A DNA stretch of 64,000 bases from Thermosynechococcaceae cyanobacterium MS004 (lineage in GTDB: Bacteria; Cyanobacteriota; Cyanobacteriia; Thermosynechococcales; Thermosynechococcaceae): NCBI GenBank assembly GCA_022402525.1, contig JAKRSB010000089.1:124001-188000 (forward strand). Reading direction: 5' to 3'. The position numbers and the translations under genes are program-made. The notes under the pieces are model-generated. The model did not search any database. It saw nothing but the letters and a program-made list of their open reading frames with translations, and was not told the DNA's origin. Below are positions 43,470 through 53,024 of this stretch, one piece after another (the stretch's first letter is position 1; each line of letters begins with the position of its first letter).

Positions 43470-46016
43470 TTACGGGATAGGACAGCCCGGAGGAACAGCC
43501 TTTAACCGTTGAGCGCCATTCTCTACCGGGCGATGCGCCACCAGCACCACCTCCCCTGCCTGGTTAAACATCCAGCCCTCGGCAGGCACAACAGGTTGGG
43601 CGATCGCAGTAGTTGAGACCGCTGGGCTAGCGGAGGGGCTAGACAACCTGACAGCCGACGCGCTGGGCACTGCGCGGGCCTGACTAGGGGCAACAGGAGC
43701 CACAAGACCGACCTGGGTTGCATCAACAGCCCAGTCTTCGCCTAGGGTGGGGGCAAAACCACCCCGACCGCTGCGGGTCAAGGCACTCTTAGTCCCGCGC
43801 CGACAGGGGCTTTGGGCCACGAGGGCGTTGGGGTCAACCACGGTAGAAGGCAACTCTACCAAATCTTCAGATAGGCCCTCTTCAACATTCAGCCGCACTT
43901 GTCCGGGTGCGCCAAATTCTGAGCTGGCGTCGAAGTCGTTGGTTTGGTTGTCGGGCCTAGCAATGCGCTCTTGAATACCAAAGATCCCTTGGGCGTTGAC
44001 CGTAATATTGCCGCCTTTACCCTGGCTGGCCTTTGCCACAACGTCACTGCCATTTGCGCCTGTAGGGGGAAAGACCACCAGGAGCGGGGTGTTGAAGGTG
44101 ATGCTGCCGCCCATTGCGTCATTGCCTGCGGTAGCAGAAATGAGGCTTTCGTTTTCAAGCCTAATCAGGTCTGAGGTATTGAGCAGGATATTGACCCCAT
44201 CCACTGCACCACTTTGACCCGTTTCTGCAAGCAACGAACCTTGATTGAGCGCGATGGTATTGGCCGTAATTTTAAGCAAGCCTGCTTTAGCCTTTGGGCT
44301 GGTGACGGTGATATCTGCACCATCATTAACTTCCAAAGCTGCTGTATTGAGGGTGATGCTGCCAGCACTTCCTGACCCTCTCACAGAAGCGGCTGATATG
44401 TTGCTACCTTTACCGCTGACAAGAATAGACTCCGTGGCCGTAACCTTAACGTTACCTCCAGGACTTGGCCCCCTGGTGACCAGGAGTATTGAGCTCCCAT
44501 CTTTGACCAATAACTTCTTGGTGGAGATCTCTAAATTACCTGCGGCCCCATCATCAAAAGTTGCAAGGTCAATAACAGAGTTAGAACCAAATAACTGAAC
44601 TGATTCAGTGGTAGTAATGCTTAGGTTTCCAGCATTGCCAGTTGCTGTGGTAGTGCTGCCGTCTGGCAAGAATATCCCAGAACTATTTGTGGAAATTGCT
44701 GCACGATCACGAATGATTAAATCCTTGGCCTGAATGACAATATTTCCCCCATCGCCCTTGGCAAGTGCAGAGCTAACGAGAGCGCTACCAAAAGGAAAAC
44801 CAAGGAAAGTGCTAAATCCACTAATTTCAACAAGATTTTCGGCATTTATTGTTAAATTTCCGCCCTTCCCATCGCCAAGGCTCGTAGTCAAAACTTGACT
44901 GCCATCTTTTACCAATAAATTCCTGGCCGTCAATTCAAATTTTCCCGCATTGCCTGATCCAGAAGTGGAAAGAAAGATAGTAGAGTCTTGGTTTGCACCC
45001 AAAAGCTCTAAATCATGAGAAGCCTCTATCACTAGGCCCTCTCCATTTTGTGAACCCAGCGTTTCTGAAAGAATTTCTGAGTCTATTAGCCGGATATTAT
45101 TGCCCTTCAGAAATATCCCGCCGCCGCCTTCTCCACTGGCATCCAGCGCTGCGCCACTACTCAGCAAAATATTGCCCAGAGATAGGTCAGGTGGAACCCC
45201 TAAACGTAAATCATTTCCGTTTTTAGTCAGCGCCACCGTTCCAACACCTGAGATGCTGCCTATCTCAATGCGGCCTTCAAGGGCGTTCAGCCCCCCTTGA
45301 TTTAGGGTTACATCACCCCCCAACAAAAGCAGGCTTTTATGATCTGCAACTCGCAGGCCAAATAAATCTTTCTGAATCGGAAACACAAAGCGTCTAGTCG
45401 TTCTTGATCCGACTGACTGGGTTGACTCATTGACAATGGGCGCTGCATTCGGCCGACTAAAAAAGAATGCGGTTGGATGCACCGTTAACAGCGGAATCGC
45501 GTTGGGGACAGAAGCATCAAAAAAGCCTTGATCACCAAACTGCATCGAATTAGCAGTTGTTGCAACAAAGGAGCCACGCACATCCAGAGAGGCATTTGCA
45601 CCAAAAATAATTCCGTTAGGATTAATTAAAAAGAGGTTGGCATCGCCTAGTACACCAAGCTTGCCTGAAATTTGAGAGGGATTTTTACCCGTAACTCGGC
45701 TAACAATATTGTCGATACTGGCACTACTAGGAACCGCAAAGAAAAGACCCGTCTCAGAAACATTAAATGCTGTAAAGCTATGAAATAAATTTATCCCCCG
45801 AATGGCTCCACCCTCTACCAACGCACCAACAACCCCTTTACCCTGAATCGGAATGTCCTGACGAACAGTTGAGGATTCATTGCCGAGGGTATTATCTGGA
45901 ATGACTTGCGCCCACGAAGCCCGTGTCCATGAACGAGACTCAACGGCAATGGCAGAGACTGTAAAGGACAGAATGCAGGCTCTGACCAATTTTTGGATAT
46001 TTCTAGGGGAAGACAT
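43470..46016 (-). CDS. Filamentous haemagglutinin-type exoprotein (TpsA)
   Basis: This 848-residue secreted protein is a likely substrate of the adjacent TpsB. It has a signal peptide (about 1-35). The TPS domain (about 40-185) contains the hallmark LFLINPNGIIFGANASLDVRGSFVATTANSM. A long beta-helix region of short repeats follows (for example LEISTKKLLVKDGSSILLVTR, VTATESILVSGKGSNISAAS). The C-terminus has a Cys pair (QSPCRRG and PPGCPIP). It is likely an adhesin or surface protein. It is convergent with TpsB, an unusual order since the two are normally in one operon. Gene order upstream: the small peptide gene at 46351. Confidence 0.9.
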   Translation of the reverse strand: MSSPRNIQKLVRACILSFTVSAIAVESRSWTRASWAQVIPDNTLGNESSTVRQDIPIQGKGVVGALVEGGAIRGINLFHSFTAFNVSETGLFFAVPSSASIDNIVSRVTGKNPSQISGKLGVLGDANLFLINPNGIIFGANASLDVRGSFVATTANSMQFGDQGFFDASVPNAIPLLTVHPTAFFFSRPNAAPIVNESTQSVGSRTTRRFVFPIQKDLFGLRVADHKSLLLLGGDVTLNQGGLNALEGRIEIGSISGVGTVALTKNGNDLRLGVPPDLSLGNILLSSGAALDASGEGGGGIFLKGNNIRLIDSEILSETLGSQNGEGLVIEASHDLELLGANQDSTIFLSTSGSGNAGKFELTARNLLVKDGSQVLTTSLGDGKGGNLTINAENLVEISGFSTFLGFPFGSALVSSALAKGDGGNIVIQAKDLIIRDRAAISTNSSGIFLPDGSTTTATGNAGNLSITTTESVQLFGSNSVIDLATFDDGAAGNLEISTKKLLVKDGSSILLVTRGPSPGGNVKVTATESILVSGKGSNISAASVRGSGSAGSITLNTAALEVNDGADITVTSPKAKAGLLKITANTIALNQGSLLAETGQSGAVDGVNILLNTSDLIRLENESLISATAGNDAMGGSITFNTPLLVVFPPTGANGSDVVAKASQGKGGNITVNAQGIFGIQERIARPDNQTNDFDASSEFGAPGQVRLNVEEGLSEDLVELPSTVVDPNALVAQSPCRRGTKSALTRSGRGGFAPTLGEDWAVDATQVGLVAPVAPSQARAVPSASAVRLSSPSASPAVSTTAIAQPVVPAEGWMFNQAGEVVLVAHRPVENGAQRLKAVPPGCPIP

Positions 46017-46350
46017 TAGAAGCTTGCTCGCGGTAAGATCATGGTTCAGGAAAATTACGCGCCACGGCTAGCGAACGAAATTGAAGAGAGAGGTTTACAG
46101 CAAGTGCCCAAGGCTTACCCAGTAAGCCTTGGCCTAGATAATCGATTCAGTCTAAACACTTGCCTCCAGCTCCTTAGTGGTGCAGAAAACTTTTTGGGGT
46201 TTCACTATAGACAGCTTGAACAGCCAAAGCGATGCTTGAAACCCACTGCCTTCGTTCAAATCTTCGGGAAATATCAAGATCACCGACTTTTTAAAAATCC
46301 TTGATATACAAGGGTTTCAGGAGTTTTCTGCACCACCAAGCTCCAGCTCT
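46017..46350. other. Gap between TpsA and the small precursor-like gene
   Basis: The 334 bases hold an 87-codon plus-strand frame (46041-46304) with no family features. A near-palindrome at about 46108-46128 (CCAAGGCTTACCCAGTAAGCC) is present. Promoters for the flanking genes probably lie here. Confidence 0.4.
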
Positions 46351-46575
46351 TCAAAAAGGACAGGGGGTAACCCAGCGACCGAACCTTGCGTCATAACAGC
46401 CTCCACTTACTCTTGCAGCAATTGCTTTGTCAATAGTTGATTTTTGCGAACTATCTTTGTCCTTTACGAGTTCCTTTAGCTTCGCCTCTTCAAAAAACTC
46501 AGTAAGCTTTTGATCTAAGATTTTCAAAGTGGCTTCTTCGCTCAGCCTTTTCTCTAATTCAGCATTGTCGCTCAC
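46351..46575 (-). CDS. Small peptide gene resembling a double-glycine leader peptide (putative RiPP precursor)
   Basis: The 74-residue product starts at a GTG (46575) with AGGAG upstream. Residues 1-58 are a charged, helical, leader-like region (EEATLKILDQKLTEFFEEAKLKELVKD). At about 58-59 it has SGG, followed by a 15-residue C-terminus CYDARFGRWVTPCPF with two Cys spaced 12 apart. The boundary resembles a double-glycine cleavage site of PCAT-exported bacteriocin or RiPP precursors. No modifying enzyme or C39 transporter is adjacent. Alternatives are a small regulator or spurious ORF. The function is unassigned; the call is by resemblance only. Confidence 0.5.
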   Translation of the reverse strand: MSDNAELEKRLSEEATLKILDQKLTEFFEEAKLKELVKDKDSSQKSTIDKAIAARVSGGCYDARFGRWVTPCPF

Positions 46576-46747
46576 AACCTATTTCTCCTGCTTCTATAGT
46601 TTTTGAATAAAATCACCCACAGATCTGAAGCTTATACTGAATTCAGAAAAACTCAGATTTTTTACTGTGATTACGATAAGTCTTATCATAAATAATCGCC
46701 TAATTTCTGTCTATCGGCTCTACATAAATTAATTTCTTAAAGATTTC

Positions 46748-47983
46748 ATGTCTCCTACCCCCACAACAGTTTCTCCTCTAACCTGGCCAGAACTCGAAGC
46801 CATGAGCGACTTCCAAGGCAAACAGCTTGAGCGCGATCGCATTCATGGCGCGACCAACGCCCAATCCCGCCTCCGGCTCTTTGGTGCAGCCGAGGCCGAT
46901 GTGCGCGTCACCCTCTACCGCGATAACCATGCCTGGTGCCCCTACTGCCAAAAAGTTTGGTTCTGGCTAGAGGAAAAACAAATTCCCTACCGCATCGAAA
47001 AAGTCACCATGTTTTGCTATGGCCAAAAAGAAGCCTGGTACAAACGCAAAGTCCCCTCAGGAATGCTGCCCGCCCTAGAACTTGATGGCCGCATCATCAC
47101 CGAAAGTGACGATATTCTCATCGCCCTAGAGCGCACCTTTGGGCCAGTGGGGCTCGGAATGAAAGACCCCGCCGTCCTGCCCCTGCGCCAGCTAGAACGC
47201 TACCTATTCAGAGCCTGGTGCACTTGGCTCTGTCAGCCCTTTAGCGCCAGACAAGAACAATTTGGCCGCCAGCAATTTATAGAAATAGCCTCCAAAGTTG
47301 AGCAAGCCCTCAGCCAAACCCCAGGCGCGTATTTCTTAGACGACTTTGGCACCGCAGACATTATTTTCACCCCCTACGTCGAGCGCATGAACGCCAGCCT
47401 TTACTACTACAAAGGCTACTCCCTGCGCGAAGAGCATCCGCACCTTGCCGCCTGGTTTGACGCCCTAGAAACCCGACCGACCTATCGCGGCACCCAAAGC
47501 GATTTCCACACCCACGTCCATGACCTGCCGCCCCAAATGGGTGGCTGCTGGAGCAACCAATCTCCCCAAGCCCTCCAGAACCAAATGCGAGTAGACAATG
47601 GCCCCTGGATTGGACTGCCCGACGTGGCCTACCCAGAACCCGCCACCGCCCGTACCGAAGCCCTCAACCGCGTCCTCAAGCACCGCGCCAACATCATCCG
47701 CGTCAACCCCGCCAGTGATGCGCTGATCGATGAAGCCCTGCGCTGCGCCCTCACCCACCTCATGACTCAGCAGCCCTGCACACCGCCCTCAGGCTCTGAT
47801 AGCGCCCTGCGATACCTTCGCGATCGCATTAACGTCCCCAGGGATATGTCCATCTACGCCGCCAAGCGCCTCCGCGAGAGCCTAGAGTTGACCGCTGCCC
47901 TCGTGGGCGATCGCCCAGGAACCCCCATTCCCACTAGCCACCGCCGCGATCAAAATCCTGCTGAGTTTGCCGCTGCGTCCTAA
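46748..47983 (+). CDS. Glutathione S-transferase family protein
   Basis: The 411-residue protein contains a thioredoxin-like N-domain with [26 protein letters not shown] (about 61-86), the CxxC motif typical of the omega-like group, [28 protein letters not shown], and an all-helical C-domain to about residue 240. An unusual further C-terminal extension (about 250-411) has no recognised motif, being polar and Arg/Asp rich. A detoxification or redox role is likely, but the substrate is not known. It stands alone. It is one of three GST-related genes here. Confidence 0.86.
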   Translation: MSPTPTTVSPLTWPELEAMSDFQGKQLERDRIHGATNAQSRLRLFGAAEADVRVTLYRDNHAWCPYCQKVWFWLEEKQIPYRIEKVTMFCYGQKEAWYKRKVPSGMLPALELDGRIITESDDILIALERTFGPVGLGMKDPAVLPLRQLERYLFRAWCTWLCQPFSARQEQFGRQQFIEIASKVEQALSQTPGAYFLDDFGTADIIFTPYVERMNASLYYYKGYSLREEHPHLAAWFDALETRPTYRGTQSDFHTHVHDLPPQMGGCWSNQSPQALQNQMRVDNGPWIGLPDVAYPEPATARTEALNRVLKHRANIIRVNPASDALIDEALRCALTHLMTQQPCTPPSGSDSALRYLRDRINVPRDMSIYAAKRLRESLELTAALVGDRPGTPIPTSHRRDQNPAEFAAAS

Positions 47984-48119
47984 CGATTGGGCTATAGGGG
48001 CTAAACAAAGTGTGAAGATCTAAAGTGTGACGAACTGCTTCATGGGATTCGTTCGCGATCGCTAGACGCCCTAAAATAAGGACGCTCTGGTTTTCTGCAA
48101 AGCATTTCGCCTAAACCCC

Positions 48120-49019
48120 ATGACCCCTGAAGTCCTTTCCCCTTCAAGGCGCAAACTTTGGCTTGCAGCCATCAAGCCGCCCATGTATAGCGTGGCGGTG
48201 ACGCCGCTTTGGGTAGGCACTGCGATCGCCTGGGCAGAAACCGGACGGGTCAACTGGGCTATATTTAGCACCTTTTTGGCAGCAGCCATCTGCATTGTGG
48301 CCTGGAGCAACGTCAGCAACGATGTCTTTGATGCCGAGACGGGCATTGACCGCAATAAGCATCACTCCATCGTGAACCTCATGGGCAACAAAACCCTCGC
48401 CTTCTGGATTAGCAATGGACTCCTCGCCCTGGGCATTGCCGGAATTTTGGCGATCGCTGCGCTTCAGCAGGACGGGACGGTTTTGGGGCTGGTGCTGCTG
48501 TGCTGCGCGTTAGGCTATCTCTACCAAGGGCCACCCTTTCGGCTGGGCTATCAGGGTCTAGGCGAAATTCTGTGCTTTTTTGCCTACGGCCCCCTCACCC
48601 TCTGCGCCGTGTACTATTCCCAGACCCAAAGCTGGTCTACGGCAAACCTCTGTGCATCTGTCTTTTTAGGGCTGACCACCACAATTATCTTGTTCTGCTC
48701 CCACTTCCACCAAGTTGAAGATGATGTCGCCGCCGGAAAGCGATCGCCTATAGTCCGCCTGGGCACCCAGCGGGGCGCTGTGCTGCTGAACTGGCTGTGC
48801 GGTGCCGCCTACGGATCGGTTTTAGCGTTTGTAGCGCTCCGGCTTTTACCCCTCGGCGCACTCTTAAGTTTGGCCAGCTTGCCCTTTGCCCTAAAACTTT
48901 GCCAGTACGTAGGACGCCACCACAGTCAGCCCCAGGCCGTGAGCAGCAGTAAATTTATTGCCGTGGCGATGCACTTTTGGAGCGGACTGTTGCTTGGCCT
49001 CGGATTTTTAGTTCTATGA
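48120..49019 (+). CDS. menA: 1,4-dihydroxy-2-naphthoate phytyltransferase (MenA)
   Basis: MenA prenylates 2-carboxy-1,4-naphthoquinol (with phytyl diphosphate in cyanobacteria) to make phylloquinone, the secondary acceptor of photosystem I. The 299-residue membrane protein shows nine or so helices, the aspartate motif NVSNDVFDAETGIDRNKHHSIVN (about 61-83) and the second motif FHQVEDDVAAGKRSPIVRLGTQRG (about 197-220), as in the UbiA superfamily. It is the first gene of a tightly packed menA-menC-menE operon; its stop codon overlaps the menC start (ATGA). Confidence 0.96.
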   Translation: MTPEVLSPSRRKLWLAAIKPPMYSVAVTPLWVGTAIAWAETGRVNWAIFSTFLAAAICIVAWSNVSNDVFDAETGIDRNKHHSIVNLMGNKTLAFWISNGLLALGIAGILAIAALQQDGTVLGLVLLCCALGYLYQGPPFRLGYQGLGEILCFFAYGPLTLCAVYYSQTQSWSTANLCASVFLGLTTTIILFCSHFHQVEDDVAAGKRSPIVRLGTQRGAVLLNWLCGAAYGSVLAFVALRLLPLGALLSLASLPFALKLCQYVGRHHSQPQAVSSSKFIAVAMHFWSGLLLGLGFLVL

Positions 49020-49978
49020 CCTACAGGCTCCACCTTCAGCCCTATCAAAGACGGTTCCGACAGCCCCTTCAAACCCATCATGGGCAATGGTCAGTGCGCG
49101 AGGGGCTGCTGGTGGGGCTTCAGCAAGGGGACGCGATCGGGTGGGGAGAGATTGCGCCCCTACCCTGGTTTGGGACAGAGACGGTAGAAGAAGCGATCGC
49201 CTTTTGTGATCAACTTTCCCCAGTTCTGACAGAGCAGGCCATTTTAGAGATTCCCGATGCGCTGCCTGCCTGCCAGTTTGGGTTTGGCAGTGCCTGGGAG
49301 TCCCTCACCCAACCATCCGCTCCGGCTGCGATCGTCGCCAAAGATCTGAGCGGCCTCCTACCTGCCGGAGATGCAGCCCGTTCTACTTGGCAAATCCTCT
49401 GGCAGAACGGACACCGTACCTTTAAGTGGAAAATTGGGGTTGCGGATCTAGATCACGAGCTACAGATTTTTCAAGGTCTGGCGCAGGAACTGCCCCCAGA
49501 AGCTCATTTGCGCCTTGATGCAAACGGTGGACTAACGTTAACCCAGGCGCAACGATGGCTGGAGTGTTGCGATCGCCTCTCTCGCATTACCCTAGAGTAT
49601 CTAGAGCAACCCCTCCCGCCGGAGCAGATTGAAATCATGCAGCAGCTCGGCTGTCAGTTTAAAACGCCGATCGCCCTAGATGAATCCGTTGCCACCCTGC
49701 CCCAGCTCATCCACTGTCACGCTCAGGGCTGGCAGGGCATCATGGTGGTAAAACCCGCGATCGCAGGCTATCCCCAGGCGCTTCGAGACTTTTTACAAAA
49801 TCATGCGGTCAATGTCGCCTTTTCATCCGTCTTTGAAACGGAAGTAGGCCGTAATGCGGCCATTAAGCTAGCACAAGACTGCAGCACAAGCCGCGCAATG
49901 GGGTTTGGCACTGAACACTGGTTTCTCAAAGAATATCCCGTAGAAACAGCGCATGTCTTGGCAGCCCCCATCTCCTAA
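49016..49978 (+). CDS. menC: o-Succinylbenzoate synthase (MenC)
   Basis: MenC dehydrates SHCHC to o-succinylbenzoate in phylloquinone synthesis. The 320-residue enolase-superfamily protein has the barrel acid/base motifs: FKWKIGV (about 138-144), LRLDANGGLT (about 165-174), EYLEQPLP (about 195), IALDESVA (about 221) and MVVKPAIAG (about 244-252). The start is the ATG at 49016, overlapping the menA stop by four bases. Its 3' end overlaps menE by 26 bases. Translation of the three genes is likely coupled. Confidence 0.95.
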   Translation: MTYRLHLQPYQRRFRQPLQTHHGQWSVREGLLVGLQQGDAIGWGEIAPLPWFGTETVEEAIAFCDQLSPVLTEQAILEIPDALPACQFGFGSAWESLTQPSAPAAIVAKDLSGLLPAGDAARSTWQILWQNGHRTFKWKIGVADLDHELQIFQGLAQELPPEAHLRLDANGGLTLTQAQRWLECCDRLSRITLEYLEQPLPPEQIEIMQQLGCQFKTPIALDESVATLPQLIHCHAQGWQGIMVVKPAIAGYPQALRDFLQNHAVNVAFSSVFETEVGRNAAIKLAQDCSTSRAMGFGTEHWFLKEYPVETAHVLAAPIS

Positions 49979-51398
49979 ATCGGCCGCAGAGGTCTTTGAG
50001 CAGCACCGCAATTGGGATTCCAAGTCGAACTCCAATGCGAACCCCAATAAGAACCTATTGCGATCGCAGCAGACCCATTGGATCAGCCGTACCCAGTATT
50101 ACTTGGATCTGCTGACGCCATTAACGACAACAGGCCAGTTTCCGCGTGTGCTGTTGGCGCAGCGAAACCCTATCGAATTTCTGGCAGGCTTTATGGCCAC
50201 CTGCATCACGGAGTGTCCCGTTTTTCTGGGGAATCCAAGCTGGAGTACCCAGGAGTGGCAGCAGGTACTGGACTTAACACAGCCCCATCACATCTGGGGA
50301 GATCTACCGAACGCGACAGAAGCTCAGTTAAGCAATGCCAATACATCCCAGCGCGGCTGGATCATGATTCCCACAGGTGGATCATCGGGCGGCATTAAAT
50401 TTGCAATCCATACTTGGCAAACCCTCAGCGCTTCGGTCGCTGGATTTCAGCAGTTTTTCTATGGGGCGCAGCAGCCCATTTCTTCCTGCTGTATGCTGCC
50501 CCTTTATCACGTCAGCGGCCTGATGCAGTTTATGCGCGCCTTCCTGACAGGGGGGCAGCTTATTCTGCTGCCCTTTGCCGAATGCTTGAGCGGTCAGTCC
50601 ACCCAGCCAGACGCCAACAACTTTTTACAGAACAGCCCCGCCGATTTTTTCCTGTCCCTGGTGCCTACCCAGCTTCAGCGGTTGCTAGAAGGGCGATCGC
50701 GAATTCCTTGGCTTCAGCAGTTCCCCACGATTTTGCTGGGCGGTGCCCCCGCCTGGAGTACCCTGCTAGACCCAGCGAAAGATCTATCTCTCAACCTTGC
50801 CCCCACCTACGGCATGACCGAAACCGCATCTCAAATCGCAACCCTCAAACCCGCCGAGTTTTTGCAGGGGCATTGGGGAACGGGACGGATCTTACCCCAC
50901 GCCCACATCACCATCCACACTGCTCAGGAAGACAGCCCTCCAGGACTTATCGAAGTGCGATCGCGATCGTTGTTTCAGGGCTATTATCCCCAGTGGCAAT
51001 CTCTAGAGGCTTGGGTCACAGACGACATCGGGACTTTAGATGCCCAGGGCTACCTCACCATCCAAGGCCGCAACAGCCGCAAAATTTTGTCCGGCGGCGA
51101 GAATATTTTTCCTGAGGAAATTGAGGCGACCCTCCAAGCTTCAGGACTGGTGAAAGAAGTTTGTGTCTTGGGCATCCCAGACAATCAGTGGGGGGAAGCC
51201 GTCACGGCACTCTATGTACCCATCCACCCAGACCTCACCCCAGAGCATCTGACAGAGCGCATGAAGGCAAAGCTAGTCCAGCACCTCAGCCCCTATAAAC
51301 ACCCAAAGCGCTGGATTTGTCTAGAGCAGCTTCCGCGTAATGCCCAAGGCAAACTAGACCACCAGCGCCTCAAGGACTGGGCAAACCTTCAGGATTGA
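49953..51398 (+). CDS. menE: o-Succinylbenzoate-CoA ligase (MenE)
   Basis: MenE adenylates o-succinylbenzoate and joins it to CoA. The 481-residue ANL-family protein has the P-loop-like MIPTGGSSGGIKFAIHTW (about 129-146), GGAPAW, APTYGMTETASQIATL (about 288-303), and the hinge region GYLTIQGRNSRKILSGGENIFPEEIE (about 367-392) with the conserved lysine later in RNAQGKLDHQRL. It starts inside menC. It is the last gene of the operon; hemA converges on it with 48 bases between the stops. Confidence 0.95.
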   Translation: MSWQPPSPKSAAEVFEQHRNWDSKSNSNANPNKNLLRSQQTHWISRTQYYLDLLTPLTTTGQFPRVLLAQRNPIEFLAGFMATCITECPVFLGNPSWSTQEWQQVLDLTQPHHIWGDLPNATEAQLSNANTSQRGWIMIPTGGSSGGIKFAIHTWQTLSASVAGFQQFFYGAQQPISSCCMLPLYHVSGLMQFMRAFLTGGQLILLPFAECLSGQSTQPDANNFLQNSPADFFLSLVPTQLQRLLEGRSRIPWLQQFPTILLGGAPAWSTLLDPAKDLSLNLAPTYGMTETASQIATLKPAEFLQGHWGTGRILPHAHITIHTAQEDSPPGLIEVRSRSLFQGYYPQWQSLEAWVTDDIGTLDAQGYLTIQGRNSRKILSGGENIFPEEIEATLQASGLVKEVCVLGIPDNQWGEAVTALYVPIHPDLTPEHLTERMKAKLVQHLSPYKHPKRWICLEQLPRNAQGKLDHQRLKDWANLQD

Positions 51399-51446
51399 CG
51401 AATCAGGCTCTACCGAATCAGGCTCAATCAGATTTTGAGATTTAGC

Positions 51447-52739
51447 TTAGGGCGTCCCTTGCTTGGAAGCTGGGGTCAGATTAAACAAAAGCTGAAGGGA
51501 TTGCATCGCCCGCTGTCTGGCCTCAATATCCTGCTGCGCCCGAAGCTGCACCATCGGGTCATGCAGAATCTTATTCACAATGCCCCGCGTCAAAGCTTCA
51601 ATCACTTCCTGATGCTTATCTGCAAACTCTGTCCCTAAACGCGACAGCGCCTTCTCTAACTCCTGCTCTCGAATTGTTTCAATCTTGGCGCGCAGACTGC
51701 TGATTGTCGGAACCGTTTCCAGCGATCGCCACCACACATCAAAAGCCTCTAGCTCTTCTTCTAGCAGCACCTCAGCCTCCATCGCCATTTGGCGACGGCT
51801 TTCTTGGTTTTGCGCCACCACGGCTTCGAGGTGGTCTACGTTATAGGCCTGAATCGCGCTCAGCTCACTGACATTGGCATGGACATTGCGAGGCACCGCA
51901 ATATCGATAATCATCATCGCCGTGCAGCGATTCACAATAGGCTCTAGCATCGTCCGGTTCAGGATCGGCTCGGTGGATGAGGTGCAGGTAAACACCAGGT
52001 CAGAATTGGCCAGCACTGGCTCTAGTTCTGACATATCGCAGAGCGTCAGCTCAGCTTCCTTGAACTGACCGGCTAGCTCCTGCGCCCGCCGAGGCGTTCG
52101 ATTGAGAATGGTGATTTGACCGGCCCCTTTACTGAGCAAATGCTGCACCAGCAGCCGCGACATTTTGCCAGCGCCCACAATCGCCACCCGACAGGCGGAT
52201 ACATCCGTAATTTTGAGGTGAGCCAGCTCCACCGCCGCAGAGCTAATGGAAACCGCACCCGTTCCAATGCTGGTTTCCGTGCGGACGCGCTTGCCTGCGG
52301 AGAGCGCCTGCTTAAAGAGACGATTTAGAATAGGACCTGCTCCGTCATACTCCTGGGCTAGCTTGTGGGTGTGCTTCACCTGGGACAAAATCTGCCCTTC
52401 TCCCAGAACCAAACTATCTAACCCCGACGAAACCCGCATCAGGTGCATCACCGCGTCCTGATGCAGCAAAATAAACAGGTGGTGGCGCAACTCTGAGAGC
52501 GGAATCTGACTCCATTCTGACAAAAACTGAGTCAGCTCTCGCACGCCATTTTCGGTTTCTTTGGCAATGACGTAAATTTCGAGTCGGTTGCAGGTGCTGA
52601 GAATCGCAACCTCTTCTAGGTGAGGGTAGCTCCGAAGCTGGGCGATCGCCTTCTCTTTCGAATCGTCCGGCACGCTCAACTTTTCACGAATCTCCACTGG
52701 CGCTGTCTTATGGCTTAGCCCGACAACCGCAATATTCAT
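51447..52739 (-). CDS. hemA: Glutamyl-tRNA reductase
   Basis: HemA reduces glutamyl-tRNA to glutamate-1-semialdehyde, the first committed and regulated step of tetrapyrrole synthesis. The 430-residue protein has the catalytic Cys50 in [11 protein letters not shown], the NADP-binding motif [21 protein letters not shown] (about 182-202), [13 protein letters not shown], and the dimerisation helix at the C-terminus. The ATG has GGAGAGGAG just upstream. It is monocistronic; the next gene leftward is convergent menE. It is one of several chlorophyll-pathway genes scattered in this window. Confidence 0.97.
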   Translation of the reverse strand: MNIAVVGLSHKTAPVEIREKLSVPDDSKEKAIAQLRSYPHLEEVAILSTCNRLEIYVIAKETENGVRELTQFLSEWSQIPLSELRHHLFILLHQDAVMHLMRVSSGLDSLVLGEGQILSQVKHTHKLAQEYDGAGPILNRLFKQALSAGKRVRTETSIGTGAVSISSAAVELAHLKITDVSACRVAIVGAGKMSRLLVQHLLSKGAGQITILNRTPRRAQELAGQFKEAELTLCDMSELEPVLANSDLVFTCTSSTEPILNRTMLEPIVNRCTAMMIIDIAVPRNVHANVSELSAIQAYNVDHLEAVVAQNQESRRQMAMEAEVLLEEELEAFDVWWRSLETVPTISSLRAKIETIREQELEKALSRLGTEFADKHQEVIEALTRGIVNKILHDPMVQLRAQQDIEARQRAMQSLQLLFNLTPASKQGTP

Positions 52740-52933
52740 GTCTCCTCTCCTAAGGCCCCTTTTATAAAAGCGCGATCAGTACCTCATCTGGAGGGTAAAT
52801 CGCTTTAAATCATGAATTCAAAGCACTCAAAAGGCTGAAATAAACGCTGAAATCTATAAACCTAATCGGGCAAAACCTAATCGGGCAAAGTAAATCAGTA
52901 AGTTTGACGCTACAGATTAACTCAGGACTCCCC

Positions 52934-52964
52934 GGACTGCTGAGGTTAATGGCCTCAGCAGTCC
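52934..52964 (-). terminator. Hairpin downstream of the bisphosphatase gene
   Basis: A perfect 12-base stem GGACTGCTGAGG / CCTCAGCAGTCC with a 7-base loop lies 60 bases after the minus-strand stop. No T-run follows, so it may be an mRNA 3' end stabiliser rather than a classic terminator. Confidence 0.55.
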
Positions 52965-53024
52965 CATACCCTAACTTGGGCGCTACCTTGTGAACTGAAT
53001 CTCGCCCAGCATAAGCATCTACCT

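Noticed and set aside
46041-46304. An 87-codon plus-strand frame upstream of the small peptide gene
   Set aside because: No family features, no ribosome-binding site that I can see, and composition unlike neighbours.
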